NCBI RefSeq assembly: GCF_002077945.1
Contig: NZ_LVYD01000050.1
Span: 62,001-126,000, forward strand
Length of the DNA: 64,000 nucleotides
Source: Niastella vici
GTDB taxonomy: Bacteria; Bacteroidota; Bacteroidia; Chitinophagales; Chitinophagaceae
Direction: 5' to 3'
This document shows, piece by piece, positions 34,990 to 43,588 of this stretch. The position numbers and the translations under genes are program-made. Within the stretch, counting starts at the first letter, position 1, and each line of letters opens with the position of its first letter. The notes under the pieces are model-generated. The model was not told the origin of the DNA and searched no databases. It was given only the letters and a program-made list of their open reading frames with translations.

Positions 34990-35751
34990 ATGCGCAAACA
35001 AATTGCTGCGGCTAACTGGAAGATGAATTGTACCTATCAACAGGGTGAACAGTTACTCGATGAGATCCTTTCAGCCAACATAGCATTAAAAGGACATCAA
35101 TTGACCATTTTTGCCGTTCCGTTTCCCTACCTCATCATGGCCAAAAGTGAAACTGAAGAAGAGAACAACTATTTTGTTGCTGCACAGAATTGCTATAATA
35201 AAAAATCGGGCGCTTACACCGGTGAAGTATCTGCCGAAATGCTGCAATCGATCGGTATACAATATTGCGTGCTGGGCCATAGCGAGCGCCGCGAATATTT
35301 CCAGGAATCGAATAAAATGCTGGCCGAAAAACTGGACCTCTGCCTGCAATATGATATCACTCCCATTTTTTGTTGTGGCGAACCGCTGAACATTCGCGAA
35401 GCCGGCACACAGAACAGCTATGTGGAAGTACAGTTACAGGAATCGCTTTTCCATTTGTCTGAATCAGCCATCAAACGCATTGTGATCGCTTATGAACCCA
35501 TTTGGGCCATTGGCACCGGTAAAACAGCCACAAGTGACCAGGCACAGGAAATGCATGCGTATTTGCGCAGCGTGCTGGCCAAAAAATATGGCGCCGAAAC
35601 AGCCAATGCCATTTCTATTCTGTACGGCGGCAGCGTGAAAGCCAATAATGCCAAAGAACTGTTCTCGCAACCCGATGTAGATGGCGGACTGGTTGGCGGG
35701 GCTTCATTGAATGCGGCTGAGTTTATTACAATTATCAGTAGTTTGAAATAG
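34990..35751 (+). CDS. tpiA: Triose-phosphate isomerase
   Basis: A 253-residue TIM barrel interconverting dihydroxyacetone phosphate and glyceraldehyde 3-phosphate. Catalytic residues are visible: Asn9 and Lys11 (AANWKMN), His97 (LGHSERR) and Glu169 (AYEPIWAIGTG). The phosphate loops ILYGGSVKANN and GGLVGGASL are present. The ATG at 34990 is chosen because the family starts MRK; the frame extends to an upstream TTG at 34936. It follows the GlmU-like gene. Confidence 0.97.
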   Translation: MRKQIAAANWKMNCTYQQGEQLLDEILSANIALKGHQLTIFAVPFPYLIMAKSETEEENNYFVAAQNCYNKKSGAYTGEVSAEMLQSIGIQYCVLGHSERREYFQESNKMLAEKLDLCLQYDITPIFCCGEPLNIREAGTQNSYVEVQLQESLFHLSESAIKRIVIAYEPIWAIGTGKTATSDQAQEMHAYLRSVLAKKYGAETANAISILYGGSVKANNAKELFSQPDVDGGLVGGASLNAAEFITIISSLK

Positions 35752-35775
35752 AAACATTTCATGTAATAGATTTAT

Positions 35776-35850
35776 GAAGTAGGAAGTAGGAAGTAGGAAA
35801 AACGCCTCTTCTTACTTCCTCTTACTTCTTACCTCTTACTTCTTACTTCT
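35776..35850. repeat. GAAGTAG heptad inverted repeat, copy 3
   Basis: The left arm (35776-35798) is GAAGTAG three times in exact 7-bp steps. The right arm (35807-35850) holds CTTCTTA/CTTCCT/CTTACCT words. It begins 24 bp after the tpiA stop. Confidence 0.7.
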
Positions 35851-36004
35851 GCCCGTTCGAATTGCATATTGATTATTAATTATCTCCTAAGATTCATTTC
35901 ATTTTTAATATAATGTAAACGAACCGTTAAAGATGTTTCAAACTTTTCCCCATTTCGGTGTTATGGAGTGATTATTGTTTAAACGGAAGGGGAGGATTTG
36001 TTTT

Positions 36005-36439
36005 ATGGAACATTCAAGGGCTTTACAGGTACTATCCTGGCAACACAAGGAAGACAGGCTTAAATGCCGTGAATTAATGCGCGACATCCAGCAACAACGA
36101 GATAAATCAGCCATCAGGCAGCGACTTATTCAATTCTGGAAAAACGAGCTGCAAAAGCATGTGGATGCAGAGGAGGCGATATTATTTCCTTTTTTGCAGA
36201 AGCATCAATTCCCCTTTAATTTTATGAATGTGCTGAAGCGGGAACACGATACCATTCGCCTGCTGGCCGAACGGCTTAACCGGCACGATGAAGATTATTA
36301 CCTCTACAAAGCTTTTATAAAGCTGGTCGACCAGCACAGCCATTTTGAAGATGAGATCATTTTCAGAAAAATGGAAGAGGTTATTCCCCAACAGGAACTT
36401 AGTCAGCTCAATGTATCAATGGCTGCCGTAAACAGATAA
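36005..36439 (+). CDS. Hemerythrin-domain protein
   Basis: A 144-residue four-helix protein with the hemerythrin iron ligands: His in WQHKED (about 14), HVDAEE (His and Glu about 58-62), REHD (His about 82) and the HSHFEDE motif (about 108-114). Bacterial hemerythrins sense or store O2 or nitric oxide, or repair iron-sulphur clusters. The start is the ATG at 36005; an in-frame TTG at 35975 would add ten residues without support. Confidence 0.85.
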   Translation: MEHSRALQVLSWQHKEDRLKCRELMRDIQQQRDKSAIRQRLIQFWKNELQKHVDAEEAILFPFLQKHQFPFNFMNVLKREHDTIRLLAERLNRHDEDYYLYKAFIKLVDQHSHFEDEIIFRKMEEVIPQQELSQLNVSMAAVNR

Positions 36440-36463
36440 TACCACGCACAACCGCCATATGGC

Positions 36464-36748
36464 CTAAGCAAACAGTGAAGGATTTTTTTCCCGCACTTTG
36501 GGGATGGTATATTCATAAGTGCCACCTGACAACGTAATTTGTCCGGGCAACTGTTTCTCCTCAGCTTCTATGACCAGGTCAAACACCAGGTCATAATCCC
36601 AACGCTTTTTTTCCAATCCACCACACACTACCAGGTTGTAAAACTGCGAATTTGTTGAAAATCGGGTATTTAAACGATACTTTCCCGCCAAATAATATAT
36701 TTGTGGGTTTATATACCAGACGGGCGATAATGACACAACCAGGTTCAA
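36464..36748 (-). CDS. Hypothetical small protein (uncertain)
   Basis: A 94-residue frame overlapping, in antisense, the FkbM remnant and the promoter-like box at 36696. The C-terminal half (LEKKRWDYDLVFDLVIEAEEKQLPG, then YEYTIPKVREKNPSL) looks protein-like, with alternating hydrophobic residues, while the first 40 residues look less so. I recognise no family. It could be a real short gene, the 3' piece of a degraded gene, or a chance frame. Confidence 0.35.
   Translation of the reverse strand: MNLVVSLSPVWYINPQIYYLAGKYRLNTRFSTNSQFYNLVVCGGLEKKRWDYDLVFDLVIEAEEKQLPGQITLSGGTYEYTIPKVREKNPSLFA
36696..36703 (+). promoter_or_regulatory. -7 box before the FkbM remnant and flippase (putative)
   Basis: TATATTTG matches TAnnTTTG and lies 27 bp before the ATG at 36730. 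No TTTG is seen at the right -33 distance. Confidence 0.35.
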
Positions 36749-36846
36749 TTTATGATATTGGCGTGCATTATGGCGATGATACGGCCTGGAACCAGCAACC
36801 GGGATACCGGGTTGTTGCAGTGGAAGCGAACCCTATAGATCAATAA
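36730..36846 (+). pseudogene. Remnant of an FkbM-family methyltransferase (N-terminal piece)
   Basis: A 38-codon frame whose product reads SIYDIGVHYGDDTAW and then GYRVVAVEANP, the SAM-binding motif I and following strand of FkbM methyltransferases (usual length about 230-280 residues). The frame then ends in IDQ and TAA, with no remaining catalytic region, and the flippase gene starts 15 bp on. This is the front end of a gene whose rest has been deleted; the retained promoter-like box may now serve the flippase gene. Polysaccharide loci commonly carry FkbM next to flippases. Confidence 0.7.
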
Positions 36847-36860
36847 TCTACTACTATTAC

Positions 36861-38219
36861 ATGAAGCTTTTACAGTCGATTCTTGAAAAAATTTTGAAAA
36901 GCGATCTGCCGAAAGAAGAGCGTACCAGACTTGTAAAAGGCCTTATCCATTCTTTTATTATCCAGGGCATTTCCATAGTAATGGTGTTTACCGGGAATTA
37001 TTTGCTGGTAAAATTTTTCGGCGCCGAAATATATGGCGTTTATGTGCATGTTTTCAACTGGATCAGTGTATTGACCGTGCTGGCAATGGGCGGACAGGAA
37101 GATATTGTTTTAAGCCGTATGCCCAAATATATGGCCCAAAACAATCGGTTGCAAATAGGCGCCATTATCAGGCATTCCAATACCCGGGTGGCCATTAACA
37201 GTATTTTGATCAGCGGGCTCTTTTTATTGCTTATTCAATTGTTTCCGGTACCAACTTTAAGTAAATACAGGCCGCAATTCATGGTAGCAGCCGGCACAAT
37301 TTATTTGTCGGTCTTTCTTACCTTTAACCAGTACGTATTACAGGCGCTGAACCATATACGGCTTAGCCAGGTTACAGAACGGTTATTGAAACCTTTTGTA
37401 TTTACCCTGTTTATTGCAGGGGCAGGGTGGTTGTCGATCGCTGTTGATGCCAGCCGGCTGATCGGGATAGCGTTGATCAACCTGGTTATTTGTGCGCTGG
37501 TGCTGTTGTGGCTGGTTATTAAAAAAACAAAACCTTATTTCAGTAAGGGCACCGAACGCTACAAAGGAGAAGGCGTTTCAAAACAGGCATTTTATTTTCT
37601 ATCTATCAGCCTGCTGCAGCTGCTTGCCACCCGCATTGGCATGTTAATAATGCCGTATTTTATCGAGGAAAAGAACATCGGCATTTTCAACATTGCAGCG
37701 CGATTTTCAGATATTATCATTTATCCATTCTATTTACTGCATTCCATGCTGCCCCAGCTTTTTGCGAAACATCATTCGGCCGAGCTGTCGTATAAGCAAA
37801 AGCTGTATTCCGAAAGTACCTGGATCATTATGATCACCTCACTGCCTTTATTAGCAACGAATATAGTAGTTGGTCCGTGGTTATTGGGACACCTTTTTGG
37901 CAGTGAATTTACGGCTGGTTATCCGGCACTGGTTTTAATGAGTGCCTCCAATGCTTTGTTTGGCATATTTGGCCCAGCCAATACCATTTTAATGATGCAG
38001 GGAAAAGAAAAACAATCGGCCTTTGCCTTAGTGGTAAATGTTATACTGCTAACCGTACTAAGCCGCCTGCTGATCCCTACACAGGGAGTAACCGGCGTAG
38101 CATGGGCCATGCTGATCAGTAATATTCTTTACAATATTCTACTTGCCATATTCGCCCGCTATCATACAGGAGTTATGTCACCCTTCTTTATTCCCTTTGC
38201 AAAACGGTACCGCGTATAA
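36861..38219 (+). CDS. Oligosaccharide flippase (Wzx-like)
   Basis: A 452-residue inner-membrane protein with about 12-14 membrane segments beginning near residue 30 (IIQGISIVMVFTGNYLLVKFFG). The N-terminal GAEIYGVYVHVFNW motif is typical of polysaccharide-biosynthesis (Polysacc_synt) proteins of the MOP superfamily, which move undecaprenyl-linked glycans across the membrane. Its last 58 bp overlap the convergent gene at 38162. No glycosyltransferases lie nearby; with the FkbM remnant this looks like what is left of a glycan locus. Confidence 0.85.
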   Translation: MKLLQSILEKILKSDLPKEERTRLVKGLIHSFIIQGISIVMVFTGNYLLVKFFGAEIYGVYVHVFNWISVLTVLAMGGQEDIVLSRMPKYMAQNNRLQIGAIIRHSNTRVAINSILISGLFLLLIQLFPVPTLSKYRPQFMVAAGTIYLSVFLTFNQYVLQALNHIRLSQVTERLLKPFVFTLFIAGAGWLSIAVDASRLIGIALINLVICALVLLWLVIKKTKPYFSKGTERYKGEGVSKQAFYFLSISLLQLLATRIGMLIMPYFIEEKNIGIFNIAARFSDIIIYPFYLLHSMLPQLFAKHHSAELSYKQKLYSESTWIIMITSLPLLATNIVVGPWLLGHLFGSEFTAGYPALVLMSASNALFGIFGPANTILMMQGKEKQSAFALVVNVILLTVLSRLLIPTQGVTGVAWAMLISNILYNILLAIFARYHTGVMSPFFIPFAKRYRV

Positions 38220-39040
38220 AGCCGGTTAAAATTGATAAAAGTTAAACTAAGTATCAACAGCTCGAAGAACCAGGTATCGGCTATAAGCCAGAAACCAATA
38301 GGTAATACCAGAGAAAGCAATAACAGGAACCGGTCGTATTTACGGGTGAAGAAACCAATGATAAACAACCCTTCCATAATCATGCCGGTGATGTATATAC
38401 CCTGCAACAGGCCTGGATATTGCAGCAGCCACCGGTAAAATGCAGCGGTCCCTGTATGCCGTTCAAGATATAAAAATGCCGTCTGGTTCATTTTCAGAAT
38501 AAGCATACCCTCACTATTATACAGCCAGGAAAGCCGGAAAAACTTCCACAAAAAAGCATCTGCAAAGGCAAAACACATAAAATACCGCAGGCCCTGCCAT
38601 AAAAAATTGAACGATTTGTAATCGGCCACTGTAAAGGGAATGGCAATCAGCAAAAAACCGATCTTATGATTGGTGTGATGGCAGCCAAACGTATTGAACG
38701 TAATAAAATAAACGAAGTACAACACAATGAACGACCAAATGAACAGGCGTTTTAGCGGGTATAGGAACGACAGCAAACAGGATGCAAAAAGCGCCAGATC
38801 GAACAGAACGGCAACCCCAAAATGACCGGTTATAAATTCGGGTAGCTGCAAATAATGCATCACCCAATAAGTTGTATCTACATACGGGAATTTCAAAACA
38901 GGCTGCTGCAACTGGTGCAACAGGGTATGGGAAAAAAAAGACAGGAGAAGCGACACCAATGCCAGTCCAAACACGATGCGGGCTATACGCGTTCTTTGCA
39001 AGGGTGTATAGAAATTGATATGCGTTACGGTTTTTCCCAT
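38162..39040 (-). CDS. HTTM-like integral membrane protein
   Basis: A 292-residue protein with about six to eight membrane segments (about 22-42, 75-95, 98-125, 130-152, 160-180, 215-240, 248-275). The FGCHHTNHKIGFLL motif and the tyrosine/phenylalanine-rich segments resemble HTTM (vitamin K-dependent carboxylase-related) or DoxX-like membrane proteins of Bacteroidota. The start overlaps the stop of the preceding gene by 16 bp, so translation is probably coupled. Its 3' end overlaps the convergent flippase by 58 bp. Function unknown. Confidence 0.7.
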   Translation of the reverse strand: MGKTVTHINFYTPLQRTRIARIVFGLALVSLLLSFFSHTLLHQLQQPVLKFPYVDTTYWVMHYLQLPEFITGHFGVAVLFDLALFASCLLSFLYPLKRLFIWSFIVLYFVYFITFNTFGCHHTNHKIGFLLIAIPFTVADYKSFNFLWQGLRYFMCFAFADAFLWKFFRLSWLYNSEGMLILKMNQTAFLYLERHTGTAAFYRWLLQYPGLLQGIYITGMIMEGLFIIGFFTRKYDRFLLLLSLVLPIGFWLIADTWFFELLILSLTFINFNRLYTRYRFAKGIKKGDITPV

Positions 39041-39570
39041 TTTTCAAACAGATATACGGAGTCTGTTACCAGGTCATGACTGGTATAATGTGCTTTTACT
39101 ACATCTATGCGCAGCGAATGAACAGGCGTATTGGTAACCTGTTGCAGATACCGGGCATACCAGCTTAAAAATTCCTGCTGGCGGGCGGGCATATTGAACA
39201 CAGATGGTTCCAGGAACCGGATATTTTCATAATGCCCATGCAGTTTCGATTGCAGAAAGGAGATGGTGGGGTCCAGGTTATTATTGTCTTTTATTTTTTT
39301 ATACCAGGCAACAGGCGCTATCAGGTAAAATCGGGTATCGGTAGTATGATAGGCATAAGGATCTACCACCATACTATCGTTGATGGTTGTTTTCAGGACC
39401 TCGTATTGCTGAACGGGTTTTATTTTTTCAGAATACATTCCCCATACAAAAAAAGGCGTCACTTCATCGCCCAGTAAATTGGTGATGCCTGTAACCACGC
39501 AAAAGGCGATCAGCAGATAACACAGTTTCCTGTTGTGCAGCCAAACCTGGTATATGAATGTTTTTTTCAC
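39025..39570 (-). CDS. Hypothetical single-pass membrane protein
   Basis: A 181-residue protein with one hydrophobic segment (about 16-33), then a periplasmic domain with the opening GDEVTPFFVWGMYSEKI. I recognise no named family. It lies between an acyl-CoA-binding-protein gene (2 bp upstream) and the HTTM-like gene (16-bp overlap), and the three form a compact minus-strand operon. A joint role with the HTTM-like protein is likely. Confidence 0.7.
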   Translation of the reverse strand: MKKTFIYQVWLHNRKLCYLLIAFCVVTGITNLLGDEVTPFFVWGMYSEKIKPVQQYEVLKTTINDSMVVDPYAYHTTDTRFYLIAPVAWYKKIKDNNNLDPTISFLQSKLHGHYENIRFLEPSVFNMPARQQEFLSWYARYLQQVTNTPVHSLRIDVVKAHYTSHDLVTDSVYLFEKWEKP

Positions 39571-39572
39571 TA

Positions 39573-39827
39573 TTATTTCAACTTCCCCATCAAATCAACA
39601 TATTCCTGCATGGCAGCCTCCTTTGGCTTTCCTTTCAAACTTTCCCATGCATTGAATTTGGCTTTGCCAACAAGATCAAACATATTGGAAGGGGGTTCTA
39701 TATTAATATCGCCTTCGGTACTTTGTTTATAAAGGGCGTATAATTGTAGCAGAATGTCGTTGCCGGGCTTTTCGGTAAGGGTTTTACTACGTGACACGGC
39801 CTGCTGAAATAATTCCTGGATATTCAT
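39573..39827 (-). CDS. Acyl-CoA-binding protein
   Basis: An 84-residue four-helix protein. Family motifs are clear: LLQLYALYKQSTEGD (acyl-CoA contacts at Tyr and Lys), then FDLVGKAKFNAWESLKG, and EAAMQEYVDLM at the end. ACBPs bind long-chain acyl-CoA and are mostly eukaryotic, with scattered bacterial copies, many in Bacteroidota. It is first in a three-gene operon with two membrane proteins, which may point to a lipid-related task. Confidence 0.92.
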   Translation of the reverse strand: MNIQELFQQAVSRSKTLTEKPGNDILLQLYALYKQSTEGDINIEPPSNMFDLVGKAKFNAWESLKGKPKEAAMQEYVDLMGKLK

Positions 39828-40000
39828 ATGATACTTGTTTTTGGCAAATGCGAAAATAGGCGTTTTGGGGCGGAACCGGACAGTTCAGGGAGGCTCCTGT
39901 AAATTATGTAATAAATTTATCGCCAATATGACAATGAATATATGATTTTAGTCATTCATTGAATAGAATAAAATACGAACTTTAAACAAATGTATATTTC

Positions 40001-40462
40001 ATGAGAACGGTAGACGATCTTATAGCCAGTAAACCGCGTCCGGAGAATATCATCTCGCCCAACGTGCTGGTCATTGATGCCCTGCACCAGCTTGAAGTGG
40101 TAAACCTGAGTTACCTTATAGTAATGGAAGGGGATGATTACAAAGGTGTTTTTTCGGAAAGGGATTACAGTCGTAACGTAGTATTAAAAGGCCGCAGCAG
40201 CAGGGAGGCCAAAGTACAGGAAGTAATGACCACCGACCTGCCGGTTGTTGCTCCCGATGATACGGTAGAGCATTGCATGACCATGATGGCCCGAAGTAAG
40301 GCCCGTTACCTGGTTGCCCTCGATAACGGCCAGTTTATGGGTGTTATTACTATTCACGACATACTTCGTGAGGTATTGGCCAACAGGTCGGAAGTATTTG
40401 ATGATGCACTTGCCCAGAAATTGATTGATACAGCAGAGGGGCGGGGGAAAAGAATTTATTAG
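40001..40462 (+). CDS. CBS-domain protein
   Basis: A 153-residue protein made of two CBS motifs (about 12-70 and 78-135). DYKGVFSERDYSRNVVLKGR and MGVITIHDILREVL are the strand-helix signatures. CBS pairs bind adenosine nucleotides and sense energy state; no catalytic partner is fused. It stands alone, with a terminator at 40480. Confidence 0.88.
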   Translation: MRTVDDLIASKPRPENIISPNVLVIDALHQLEVVNLSYLIVMEGDDYKGVFSERDYSRNVVLKGRSSREAKVQEVMTTDLPVVAPDDTVEHCMTMMARSKARYLVALDNGQFMGVITIHDILREVLANRSEVFDDALAQKLIDTAEGRGKRIY

Positions 40463-40479
40463 TTCGCCCTTCAAAGTAA

Positions 40480-40524
40480 AAAAGTTCTCAGTTAGTTTCT
40501 TTATAGAACCAGCTGAGAACTTTT
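40480..40524. terminator. Bidirectional terminator
   Basis: AAAAGTTCTCAG pairs with CTGAGAACTTTT around a loop of about 21 nt that can itself pair in part. It lies between the convergent CBS and esterase genes. Confidence 0.8.
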
Positions 40525-40542
40525 AGTTATTATCTGAATAGT

Positions 40543-41934
40543 TTACCAGGTATCAGTTCTGAACGGGCAAACCGGTAATCCTTCCTTCCCGAATAAATTA
40601 CCGATACCGGTATTCGTGAACCCATACCGTACGGCAACCGGTTCCTTCACCAGTTTGCTGCTAACCACCAGTTGGTTATTCTCGATCTTTGCATCGGCCG
40701 GGTAAAATTGCTGATCACTGCCGGCGATATACACTTCAGTAATTTTTTTATCTTTTGCCATAATACCGGTGGGGGCATTATCGAAAGTGATATAAGCCTT
40801 GTCCTTCTTCACTTCCATGCTTTTGTACAGCGGGCTTTTATAAACAATACCTTCCTTTTTATAGGTCTCGTGCAGGGCCCAGTTGGCCAGCCGCGCACCC
40901 ACATCATGTTTATTGGTAGGGTGAATATTATTGGTATCGGCTACCAGGTCGGTAATAACCACCATGCCTGTTTGCGGATGGCTCATGGTTTTTGTTTGCT
41001 GTTCGCGCAACAAAGCGCCGATCTGCGGTGAACCATATTTATAAGGCGCTATCTGTACATAGTAAAAAGGAAATTCCCTGTTCCAGGCCTTGCGCCAGCT
41101 GTCGATCATGGTAGTGAATAATTTGCCATAGGTGGCAGCAGTTTCGGTATTGCTTTCGCCCTGGTACCAAATGGAACCGGCAATGGCATAATTGGTGACA
41201 GGCGCAATCATGGCATTGTAGGTATAACCGGGCGTTATGGGCCAGCGTGAATCTGGTTTTTGTTTAACGGCAGCCGCTTTTAATTCCCCATCATTATTTA
41301 CCAGCGCTTCGGGCGTCCATACTTCGGCCGGTGTACCGCCCCAGCTGGCATTGATGAGGCCAATAGGCACGTTGAGGTCCTGGTTCAGTTTTTTGCCAAA
41401 GAAATACCCAACGGCGCTGAAGAATTTCAGGGCATTGGAATCGCACACCGCCCATTTGGCGGCGCAATCATCCTGCGGATAAACGGCTGTGGTTTTGGGA
41501 ATATGGAAGAACCGGATATTCTTATTATAGCAGGTCGGCAGTTCAGCGGCGATATCGGGGAGTTTATTATAATAATTCCACTCCATGTTCGACTGGCCCG
41601 AGCAAACCCACACTTCGCCGATCAGTACATTTTCGAGTACAATGGGCGTTGCCGTATTGCTGCCCCAGATGGTAATGGTAAAAGGCCCGCCGGCGGCCGG
41701 GGTTTGAATGGTATACAGCCAGTTGGCGTCGCGGGTACCTTTCAGGGAATCGGTCTTGTTATTCCAGGAAGTGGTGATGGCGATCTTTTCGCCGGGACTG
41801 CACCAGCCCCACAATTTTACGTTTGACTGTTGCTGCAGCACCATATTGCTGCTGATAACAGCGGGCAGGCGAATGGCAGCATGGGAGGCAATGACAAGCG
41901 AACATAAGAAAAGGAACGATGACCATTTTTTCAT
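40543..41934 (-). CDS. Sialate O-acetylesterase (SGNH hydrolase)
   Basis: A 463-residue secreted esterase; signal peptide 1-19 (IASHAA). The ATG at 41934 is chosen because the signal peptide starts there; the frame extends 20 codons into an inverted repeat. SGNH motifs are present: GQSNMEW (nucleophile Ser), GGTPAEVW, WYQGESN and NNIHPTNK with the catalytic His. Enzymes of this family remove acetyl groups from sialic acids or, in environmental Bacteroidota, from plant glycans. A perfect 20-bp inverted repeat lies upstream. Confidence 0.9.
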   Translation of the reverse strand: MKKWSSFLFLCSLVIASHAAIRLPAVISSNMVLQQQSNVKLWGWCSPGEKIAITTSWNNKTDSLKGTRDANWLYTIQTPAAGGPFTITIWGSNTATPIVLENVLIGEVWVCSGQSNMEWNYYNKLPDIAAELPTCYNKNIRFFHIPKTTAVYPQDDCAAKWAVCDSNALKFFSAVGYFFGKKLNQDLNVPIGLINASWGGTPAEVWTPEALVNNDGELKAAAVKQKPDSRWPITPGYTYNAMIAPVTNYAIAGSIWYQGESNTETAATYGKLFTTMIDSWRKAWNREFPFYYVQIAPYKYGSPQIGALLREQQTKTMSHPQTGMVVITDLVADTNNIHPTNKHDVGARLANWALHETYKKEGIVYKSPLYKSMEVKKDKAYITFDNAPTGIMAKDKKITEVYIAGSDQQFYPADAKIENNQLVVSSKLVKEPVAVRYGFTNTGIGNLFGKEGLPVCPFRTDTW

Positions 41935-41975
41935 CTGTAATTTTTTATTTTTTTTAATATGGCCAGATGGAACCC

Positions 41976-42028
41976 GGCATGATAAAATTTTCATTTCCGC
42001 AGGTTTATAATGAAAATTTTATCATGCC
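41976..42028. repeat. Perfect 20-bp inverted repeat upstream of the esterase gene
   Basis: The arm at 41976-41995 (GGCATGATAAAATTTTCATT) is exactly complementary to 42009-42028, with a 13-bp loop. Each arm is itself nearly palindromic (ATGA...TCAT). It ends 41 bp before the esterase ATG, so it is in the likely leader or operator region. There is no T run, so it is not a terminator for that gene. Confidence 0.85.
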
Positions 42029-42154
42029 TCGTTTCATATCTCTATAGCAATTTGCGTTTAAAAGTATTTCCGTAACAGAAACCAACAAAAATTATATTTT
42101 ATAATGGAATGATTGGTAGAAGCATTTTGAGGGGTAAAGGTTGTTTAGTTTAAT

Positions 42155-42185
42155 AAAAAAACCGTCCCGGATAATCCTGGACGGT
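42155..42185 (-). terminator. Terminator after the OsmC gene
   Basis: ACCGTCC pairs with GGACGGT, extended by GG/CC inside. On the minus strand a T run follows. Confidence 0.8.
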
Positions 42186-42265
42186 TGATATTGCAAATCC
42201 TGAATTTTGTTTTATTGTAATTTGTTATTTGAGTTTTGGGGGTTTGAAATTCCCCCTTCAGGTGG

Positions 42266-42691
42266 TTAGCCGGTGATCATTTCGGGTTTCCAGTTGAAGG
42301 TCACATTTACTTCAATATCGGGATGAATGCTGTACATAACGGGGCAGGTATTGGCTGCACGTTCCAGAATGGTCTTTTGTTTTTCGTCAACCTGCAGGGT
42401 ATCGGGAAAATGAAATGTTAAATTTATGCCACCAATCCGGCGCGGATCGGCCTTCATGAGCTTTTCCACATCTATTTTTATCCCCTTTATATCAAGGTTC
42501 ATATCGCGTGCTTTTATGCCCATTATCGTTAGCATGCAGGTTCCAAGGGCCGTTGCCACCATATCGGTCGGTGAAAACCGTTCTCCCAAACCCTGGTTAT
42601 CGGGTGGCGCGTCAGTTTCAATAACGGATCCGGATTTTTCGTGTGTACAAACCGTTCTTAGATTTCCTTCGTAAACTACTGTTGAGGTCAT
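42266..42691 (-). CDS. OsmC-family thiol peroxidase-like protein
   Basis: A 141-residue OsmC/OhrA-fold protein. The start at 42691 (MTSTVVYEGNLRT) is set because the frame further upstream overlaps the divergent gene and is not OsmC-like. Two cysteines in family positions are seen: the first in ALGTCMLTIMG (about residue 59) and the second in ANTCPVMYSI (about 118). They reduce organic hydroperoxides in true OsmC/Ohr proteins. Confidence 0.88.
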   Translation of the reverse strand: MTSTVVYEGNLRTVCTHEKSGSVIETDAPPDNQGLGERFSPTDMVATALGTCMLTIMGIKARDMNLDIKGIKIDVEKLMKADPRRIGGINLTFHFPDTLQVDEKQKTILERAANTCPVMYSIHPDIEVNVTFNWKPEMITG

Positions 42692-42740
42692 TATGAATAT
42701 TTTTACCTTAAATTTACGTTTAATAATCAAATCATAGCCA

Positions 42741-43544
42741 GTGAAGAAAATAGTTTTGTTCCTTTTGGCTGGTATGCTTGCATCCAATATTTGGGCGCAG
42801 GATAATCCAACTCCCAAATCACCAACAGCGAAAAAAGACAAACAGGCCGCAAAAAGAGAAAGGATCAACAACCTGCTAAAGCAGGAAGAAGAAGGAGAAA
42901 TTATTTTCAGTAAGCAAAACGCTTTCGGAATAAAGTTAAACACCGATGGCTATGGGCTTTCTTACGAAATAGGGCGGTTCAAAAGCGCCCGGGTCGCCAA
43001 CATTTTTCAGTTGGAGATAAACGAAAAAAAGCATAAAAAAGAAAAGCGCACCTCTTTGCTGAACGGCTTTAATTTCAACAGCGTTATTTACGGCAAACTC
43101 AATAATTTTTACCAGGTAAAGCTCAGCGCCGGCCAGCAACGCATTATTGGCGGTAAAGGCAACAAGAACGGGGTAGCGGTAATGGCCGTATATACCGGTG
43201 GCGTGAGCATAGGCTTGCAAAAACCCTATTTTGTTGATGTAACCGATGGGGCAAACCAGCGGTATCGTAAAACTTACCCCGAAATTATCGATAGTAGTTA
43301 TAAGGAAACAGGTGGTTCAGGTTTTACCGTAGGGTGGGATAAAGTGCAGCCCAAATATGGCCTTACGGCAAAGGGCGCCCTCCGTTTCGATTATGGCCGG
43401 TTCAATGAAACCGTTTCGGCCATTGAAGTGGGTTTGAACGCCGAATTCTATTTTAGTAAAGTGGCCCAAATGGCCTATAACCCCGAAAAGAACTTTTTCT
43501 TCAACGCTTATATTTCGTTGTTATTGGGACGACGTAAATCATAG
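42741..43544 (+). CDS. Secreted outer-membrane beta-barrel-like hypothetical protein
   Basis: A 267-residue protein starting at a GTG (42741). Signal peptide 1-19 (ASNIWAQ), then a Lys-rich segment (about 25-50), then repeated amphipathic strands (FGIKLNTDGYGLSYEIGRF and others) ending in strand-like AYISLLLGRRKS. This suggests a small barrel in the outer membrane. I recognise no named family. It is divergent from the OsmC gene with a 49-bp spacer. Confidence 0.72.
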   Translation: MKKIVLFLLAGMLASNIWAQDNPTPKSPTAKKDKQAAKRERINNLLKQEEEGEIIFSKQNAFGIKLNTDGYGLSYEIGRFKSARVANIFQLEINEKKHKKEKRTSLLNGFNFNSVIYGKLNNFYQVKLSAGQQRIIGGKGNKNGVAVMAVYTGGVSIGLQKPYFVDVTDGANQRYRKTYPEIIDSSYKETGGSGFTVGWDKVQPKYGLTAKGALRFDYGRFNETVSAIEVGLNAEFYFSKVAQMAYNPEKNFFFNAYISLLLGRRKS

Positions 43545-43588
43545 GGGGCTTTTGGATGGGCGGGAAGCTGCGGATGCCATAGGCAAAA

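Larger units (their letters stand above)
41935..42265. other. Spacer with a perfect inverted repeat and a terminator
   Basis: This 331-bp spacer contains the inverted repeat at 41976-42028 and the OsmC terminator at 42155-42185. No coding frame is credible. Confidence 0.5.

Noticed and set aside
42692-42943. N-terminal extension of the OsmC frame
   Set aside because: It overlaps the divergent barrel-protein gene and is not OsmC-like; the ATG at 42691 gives the normal family start.
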